64,000 nucleotides of DNA from the NCBI GenBank assembly GCA_019694395.1, contig JAIBCC010000014.1, positions 1 through 64,000 of the forward strand. Direction: 5' to 3'. This stretch comes from Pyrinomonadaceae bacterium (GTDB taxonomy: Bacteria; Acidobacteriota; Blastocatellia; Pyrinomonadales; Pyrinomonadaceae). Numbering within the stretch: position 1 is the stretch's first letter; each line of letters opens with the position of its first letter. Below the pieces are notes generated by a model, which saw nothing but the letters and a program-made list of their open reading frames with translations, searched no databases and was not told the DNA's origin. This document shows positions 59,853-64,000 of the stretch, one piece after another. Both the position numbers and the translations under genes were made by a program.

Positions 59853-59951
59853 GGAGGCGCATCTGTTCCGGTGAATGGCGCGGTCTTCAAAACCGTTTGT
59901 GAGGGTGTGAGAGCATTCTCAGGTTGGTTCGACTCCGACACGCCTCCGCCA
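59853..59951 (+). tRNA. selC: tRNA-Sec (anticodon TCA)
   Basis: Acceptor GGAGGCG (59853-59859) pairs with CGCCTCC (59941-59947), followed by G and encoded CCA. The anticodon loop CTTCAAA gives anticodon TCA, between GCGGT and ACCGT. The D arm contains CCGGTGA, the long variable arm includes TGAG...CTCA, and the T arm has GGTTCGACTCC, all as in bacterial selC. It reads UGA as selenocysteine. A TTGACA at 59807-59812 may be its -35. No selenoprotein gene with an in-frame UGA is recognised in this window. Confidence 0.95.
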
Positions 59952-59966
59952 AACAATCAAAAAAAA

Positions 59967-61562
59967 TCAGTTAAAATTATTTAAATTTTTTTCCAGCCAA
60001 AATTTTACTTCTTCAGCCGTAGAAATTTCACCTTTGACGATTGCCAGAATTAAATCTTTCGTAATCGCTGTATTAAAAGGTTTTTCGTAAATGAAAGATT
60101 CATTTTGGTTTTTTAGTTTAAGGAAAAAAGGCACCCGCACATCTTCTTTTTCGTTGGTTAGTTGACGCTCTATTTCAAAAAGATTTTTGAGATAAGAATT
60201 GATGCGCCATTGATGATCGGACGAAACAATGATCGTCGAATTATTCCATAAGTTACTTTCTTCCAGTGTTCGGCGGATTTCTCCGAGAACTTTATCGGTC
60301 AAAATCAAATTGTCCAGATAAGTATGTTTCAAACTTTTATTTTTTGATAAAAATTTATCAAAATCGCCTTTTTCTACGTTGTAATAATTCGGCGGATGCG
60401 GAAATGGTAAATGGATAAAAGCCAAATCAATGTTCGGATTTGTAATAATTGATTCGGTTGCTTTCATCATTTCCTGATGGCGCGCAAGGTAGCCTTTATC
60501 TTCAACATTTGCCGATATTCTTGCTTCAACCGAATCGCTGACCCGTGAAAATAAGGGAATCGAATTAGCCGCATTTTGAAAATTTCGGAGCATTATTCTG
60601 CTCAACGGCATCGGAAAATAATCGTTGACCGTATCGAAACTGTGCCATTGACAGACCGATAAATCCTGTTTGAGCAATAGGCAATAAGGATTTACCCAAC
60701 CAACTAAAGCGGTTTCGCCGTTCATTGATTTTATTTGCCGGAAAATATTTTGTGTTTCAGAAAATTTAATGCTGTTTGCTTCATTGGAAAACTTTAACTT
60801 TAAATCATCACGACCGATGACTTCGGATTTCTCGATCTTTTTTCCGGTTATCAATGAAATCGTGGCATCACGGGTTGAATACGCAGGCGGAATGGCATTT
60901 GTCGTGAAAAAAGAGGTTTGTTTTAACTTTTCAAATTCGGGAAGCGCAACCGGCTTTTTTTCAAAAGGAACAACATAATCTAATTCGTCAAAAATGATCC
61001 AAATCACGCGATTTTTGAGATCATCTTTTTCTTTGGGTTTGATCTGTTCGATTTGAGCCGTAATTGAGGTTTCCGCAACAGGATTTTCCGTAAAAATTTT
61101 CCAAATTGAAAATCCCCAGATTAAAATTGCAATTGGCGAAAATATTAAGCAAATCCAAATTGCTGAATCCAAAAGGAAGTTTTGCGATTTAAGCAAACTA
61201 ATAAGGCTGATGGTCAAAATAATTCCTAAAAAAAACAATCCAAAAGCCAAATAAAAGTGTGGAAAAAGATCATTAAGCTGCTGTTTAACTCCGTTTAGAG
61301 CAACAGCCATAATTAACAGGAACATAATTTTTCCGATGACGGAAAATTTTTCACCGAAAAATGATTTATTTCCCCAAAATCCGAAAAGAAAAATAAAACT
61401 CGTTAAAAGTATGCTCAAAAATAATCCGAAAAATTCATTCGGATAAGGCGAAAGTTTATTGTGAAACAATTCGTTGGTCGGATAAATAAGGCGTTTCCAA
61501 TCCTGAATAAAAAGCAGATTAGCCAAAGAAAAGGCGATCAAGATTTGTTGTAAATTCTTCAT
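59967..61562 (-). CDS. membrane-anchored sulfatase/phosphoethanolamine-transferase-like protein
   Basis: A 531-residue protein with about five N-terminal helices (spanning about 5-170) and a C-terminal alkaline-phosphatase-superfamily domain (about 185-531). IWIIFDELDYVVPF supplies an early metal-binding acid, NAIPPAYSTRDATISLITGK a candidate nucleophile threonine or serine, and FIHLPFPHPPNYY plus TIIVSSDHQWRIN late metal-site residues. LtaS and EptA families have this layout. The substrate is unknown; cell-surface glycan or lipid modification is likely. It lies 18 nt from selC and converges with it. Confidence 0.75.
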   Translation of the reverse strand: MKNLQQILIAFSLANLLFIQDWKRLIYPTNELFHNKLSPYPNEFFGLFLSILLTSFIFLFGFWGNKSFFGEKFSVIGKIMFLLIMAVALNGVKQQLNDLFPHFYLAFGLFFLGIILTISLISLLKSQNFLLDSAIWICLIFSPIAILIWGFSIWKIFTENPVAETSITAQIEQIKPKEKDDLKNRVIWIIFDELDYVVPFEKKPVALPEFEKLKQTSFFTTNAIPPAYSTRDATISLITGKKIEKSEVIGRDDLKLKFSNEANSIKFSETQNIFRQIKSMNGETALVGWVNPYCLLLKQDLSVCQWHSFDTVNDYFPMPLSRIMLRNFQNAANSIPLFSRVSDSVEARISANVEDKGYLARHQEMMKATESIITNPNIDLAFIHLPFPHPPNYYNVEKGDFDKFLSKNKSLKHTYLDNLILTDKVLGEIRRTLEESNLWNNSTIIVSSDHQWRINSYLKNLFEIERQLTNEKEDVRVPFFLKLKNQNESFIYEKPFNTAITKDLILAIVKGEISTAEEVKFWLEKNLNNFN

Positions 61563-61652
61563 TTAATTAAAGTCCCAACTTGTCAATCCATTTTGGCGAA
61601 TGTATTTTAAAAAGGCAAAATTTATTTTCTAACGCCCCCTTACAATTACAAA

Positions 61653-62774
61653 ATGCGAGACTGGATTTCTCTGAATATGACACCGTTTGTCGGACCTCGC
61701 GCGTCGGCAAAATTACTGCAAAGATTCGGTTCAGCCGAAAATGTTTTTCACGCGACCCGAAGCGAATTGGAATCATTACGACTGCGGGCAGAAGCAATTG
61801 ACAGCATTCAAAACAAAGAATTTCACGATAAAGCCGAAGCAGAATTGGAACAAGTTAAAGCACTCGGCGGAGATGTTTTGATTCTGGATGACGGCAGTTA
61901 TCCGTTTTTGCTGCGCGAAATTTCCGATCCGCCGATTACCTTGTATGTGCGCGGGAATTGGCAAGCCTGTTTTGACGCACCCTGTGTCGGTGTGGTCGGT
62001 TCGCGCAAATGCTCAACCTACGGCGAAAACGCCTCGCAAATGCTTTCGCGGGATTTGGCAAAAGAGGGGATTTGCATTGTTTCGGGATTGGCACGCGGGA
62101 TTGATTCGGCGGCTCATCGCGGCACAATCGAAGCCGGAGGCAAAACAATTGCTGTTTTAGGCACAGGTTTAGACAACATTTATCCCAAAGAAAATGCCCG
62201 ATTGGTCGAAGAAATTTTGGAATCAGGCGGCGCAATTGTTACCCAATTTCCTTTAGGAACTCCGCCGCTTAGAGAAAATTTTCCCTATCGAAATCGTGTA
62301 ATCTCAGGCTTGAGTTTAGGAGTTTTAGTGGTCGAAGCGTCCGAAAAAAGCGGGAGCTTGATAACTGCCCGACTTGCCACCGAACAAAACCGTGAAGTTT
62401 TTGCGGTGCCGGGAAATATTACGTCAAAAAATTCTTTCGGCACTAATTATCTGATAAAATCCGGTGCAAAACTCGTCCAGCAATGGCAAGATGTGGTGAA
62501 TGAATTACCGACGGATATTTCCAGCGAAATTCTGCCGCCGAAAATCAAAAAGACTGTTGAAGAAAAACCGCAGGCAGAACTTTTACCGGCTGATCTAACT
62601 GAACAGGAATTGAAAATCTGGAAATTACTTTCTACCGATGAACCGACTCACGTTGATGATCTAGTAGAAAAAACAGGCTATCCGGTTGGTGATTTGTTAA
62701 TGTCGCTTCTGGGATTGGAAATGCGTGAACTGATTCGTGAAGTAACCGCGAAAAGATACGCGAGGAAGATTTAA
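61653..62774 (+). CDS. dprA: DNA-processing protein DprA
   Basis: A 373-residue protein. The N-terminal part has a HhH/SAM-like region, and the Rossmann core has VVGSRKCSTYGENASQMLSR, IVSGLARGIDSAAHRGTI, AVLGTGLDNIYPKENARL, YRNRVISGLSLGVLVVEA and GSLITARLATEQNREVFAVPG. A C-terminal winged helix follows (about 310-370). DprA loads RecA on incoming single-stranded DNA in transformation. No other competence gene is nearby. Confidence 0.95.
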   Translation: MRDWISLNMTPFVGPRASAKLLQRFGSAENVFHATRSELESLRLRAEAIDSIQNKEFHDKAEAELEQVKALGGDVLILDDGSYPFLLREISDPPITLYVRGNWQACFDAPCVGVVGSRKCSTYGENASQMLSRDLAKEGICIVSGLARGIDSAAHRGTIEAGGKTIAVLGTGLDNIYPKENARLVEEILESGGAIVTQFPLGTPPLRENFPYRNRVISGLSLGVLVVEASEKSGSLITARLATEQNREVFAVPGNITSKNSFGTNYLIKSGAKLVQQWQDVVNELPTDISSEILPPKIKKTVEEKPQAELLPADLTEQELKIWKLLSTDEPTHVDDLVEKTGYPVGDLLMSLLGLEMRELIREVTAKRYARKI

Positions 62775-62777
62775 TTT

Positions 62778-64000
62778 ATGAAACCAAGAACTCAAAACCT
62801 GATCGGTTGCAGTGTGTTGGCACTTGTGATTTTTATAGGAATTGTTGGTTATGGGGCGTATAAAATTTACTCCTTTTTCAACGAAATTGGTTTAAATAAA
62901 GAAGTTCCCGCCGAATTAAAAGAAGCTAAGGTTACTGTTGGCGCAGATTTTTTGCAAAAAACTGAATTCTTCAAACTTGATAAACAGAGTTTTCTTAAAA
63001 CAATTGGTGACAGTTCAAAGATTCAGGACGAAAAGGAACGACAAAAAGTCATTGAAAGCCAAGTAGCTAAAGGGATTTACAACTTTGCAGACCTTAAAGT
63101 TATTGGTAATGAAATTGTAGCGGTTGCTGAATTTGGCGGATTCATTTTTGATTTTAACGGCAATCTGAAACGTCAAATCCTTTTTGAGCCATCTAAAGAA
63201 AAAGTAAAAATTGCCGGATATGAACAGGAGAGTTACAAAACTAATTTAGATAATTTACAGATATTTGAACTCGAAAAGGGCAAGATAGGTTTCATTTCAT
63301 TTGGGTCAGTTGCGGGTGTCATCATTTTTGACGAAAACGGAAATCAAATCTGGACAAACGGCAAAGAAGAAGTGGATTTAAATTTTCTTTGGAAAGATGA
63401 AAAGGAACGCGAGGCTGCTTATGAGAAAAGTCATTTTGTTTTGGAGGCAACCGCTGGAGATTTAGACGGCGATGGCGTTTCCGAATTTGTGATTTCAAAG
63501 AAAAAAGAAGGAATTTATGCTTTTGACCGTCAAGGCGCGCAAAAATGGTTTCAGCCTGATGAATTTGCTAACGAAAGATTGAAAATAATTGATATTAATG
63601 GTGACGGTAAAAATGAATTAATTGAGATCGGAAGAAAAGTTAGGAACGGAATTGACGGAAAAGTCATTCGGGAAATGAAAGGTGACGATAATAGCGCAAT
63701 TTTAATGGTTGAAGGCAAAGATAAAAAGAAATCATTTTTATTTTGCGATTTTCATGAAAATAAACTTGCCTGTAAAGACGAATCCGAAAAAAACATTATT
63801 GAATCTAATGCACCTCTAAGCGAAGTAAAAAACGATAACATTCAAACCAACAACCCATACGCAACTAATTCGGAAAGAATTTATAAACCTAATGCCGTTT
63901 GGATTCATTTGAAAAAAGACAAAACCAAATATTTGGCGATTGTTGGTTCATTTATAGGTGTGCCTCGTTCAAACTTCTATCTTTATGATGAAAAAGGTGC
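62778..64000 (+). CDS. membrane-anchored FG-GAP/VCBS-repeat-like protein (runs off the right edge)
   Basis: The ATG at 62778 is 3 nt after the dprA stop. At least 407 codons are open to the window end. It starts MKPRTQNLIGCSVLALVIF, an N-terminal membrane anchor, followed by a long extracytoplasmic domain. GDLDGDGVSEFVISKK (about 229-244) and IDINGDGKNELIEIG (about 272-286) are calcium-binding FG-GAP-like repeats, which form beta-propellers. The C-terminus and function are not visible. It may be cotranscribed with dprA. Confidence 0.75.
   Translation, partial: MKPRTQNLIGCSVLALVIFIGIVGYGAYKIYSFFNEIGLNKEVPAELKEAKVTVGADFLQKTEFFKLDKQSFLKTIGDSSKIQDEKERQKVIESQVAKGIYNFADLKVIGNEIVAVAEFGGFIFDFNGNLKRQILFEPSKEKVKIAGYEQESYKTNLDNLQIFELEKGKIGFISFGSVAGVIIFDENGNQIWTNGKEEVDLNFLWKDEKEREAAYEKSHFVLEATAGDLDGDGVSEFVISKKKEGIYAFDRQGAQKWFQPDEFANERLKIIDINGDGKNELIEIGRKVRNGIDGKVIREMKGDDNSAILMVEGKDKKKSFLFCDFHENKLACKDESEKNIIESNAPLSEVKNDNIQTNNPYATNSERIYKPNAVWIHLKKDKTKYLAIVGSFIGVPRSNFYLYDEKG

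Overview
The window is about 64 kb of gene-dense, low-GC (roughly 40 %) bacterial chromosome. Four things suggest an Acidobacteriota member, most likely of the Blastocatellia type: a Ser/Thr kinase fused to a TolB-like propeller, an ECF sigma / anti-sigma / exported-protein operon of the kind common in that phylum, a large propeller-PAS sensor kinase, and many palindromic intergenic repeats. This placement is an inference; no rRNA or taxonomic marker is present.

Region by region. 0-3 kb: start of a YicC-family gene, a membrane protein, mltG, thpR and a Cys-containing PAS-LuxR regulator. 3.4-18.9 kb: a respiratory island of Rrf2 regulator, CcoS-like protein, Rieske protein, cytochrome b, seven-haem cytochrome c, CcoN, CcoO, small membrane proteins, an outer-membrane-like protein, a GltD-like flavoprotein with ferredoxin clusters, a cysteine-dioxygenase-like cupin, a DsbD_2/TauE-like protein, CcoG and the copper ATPase CcoI. 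It encodes a quinol:cytochrome c oxidoreductase and a cbb3 oxidase together with their assembly factors, but no recognisable CcoP. 18.9-24.6 kb: DUF2625, glutathione peroxidase, SPFH protein, and a sigma-factor operon ending in an M48-like peptidase. 24.9-29.2 kb: kinase-propeller and lytic transglycosylase. 29.3-29.6 kb: a candidate structured RNA. 29.8-40.4 kb: a co-directional array of hmgA, an unknown gene, fahA, fdhD, a YdeP-type molybdopterin oxidoreductase, a MobA-RimI fusion and a methyltransferase fusion, whose gaps are mostly filled by imperfect palindromes. 40.4-41 kb: a strong promoter, a switch-like leader and a monooxygenase-domain gene. 41-50 kb: ruvB, AMP nucleosidase, a MocR regulator, an esterase, a VOC protein and membrane proteins. 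50-59.7 kb: small envelope-type genes and a two-component system. 59.8-64 kb: selC (tRNA-Sec), a membrane sulfatase-like protein, dprA and a truncated FG-GAP-like protein.

Main observations. (1) Three promoters at 53.5, 55.1 and 56.0 kb share one geometry (palindromic operator, 2 bp, -35, 17 bp, -10). They drive a peptidoglycan-binding-domain gene, an outer-membrane barrel gene and the response regulator itself, which defines a candidate local regulon. (2) The 40.4-kb leader can form two mutually exclusive long helices downstream of a near-consensus promoter, as riboswitches do. (3) The 29.35-29.6 kb RNA has an end-to-end stem whose G-U pairs assign it to the plus strand. (4) Palindromic repeats run from stop codon to start codon in the 32-38 kb array, and one repeat lies in frame inside a coding region. 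All of these come from reading the sequence by eye; no database search or folding program was run.
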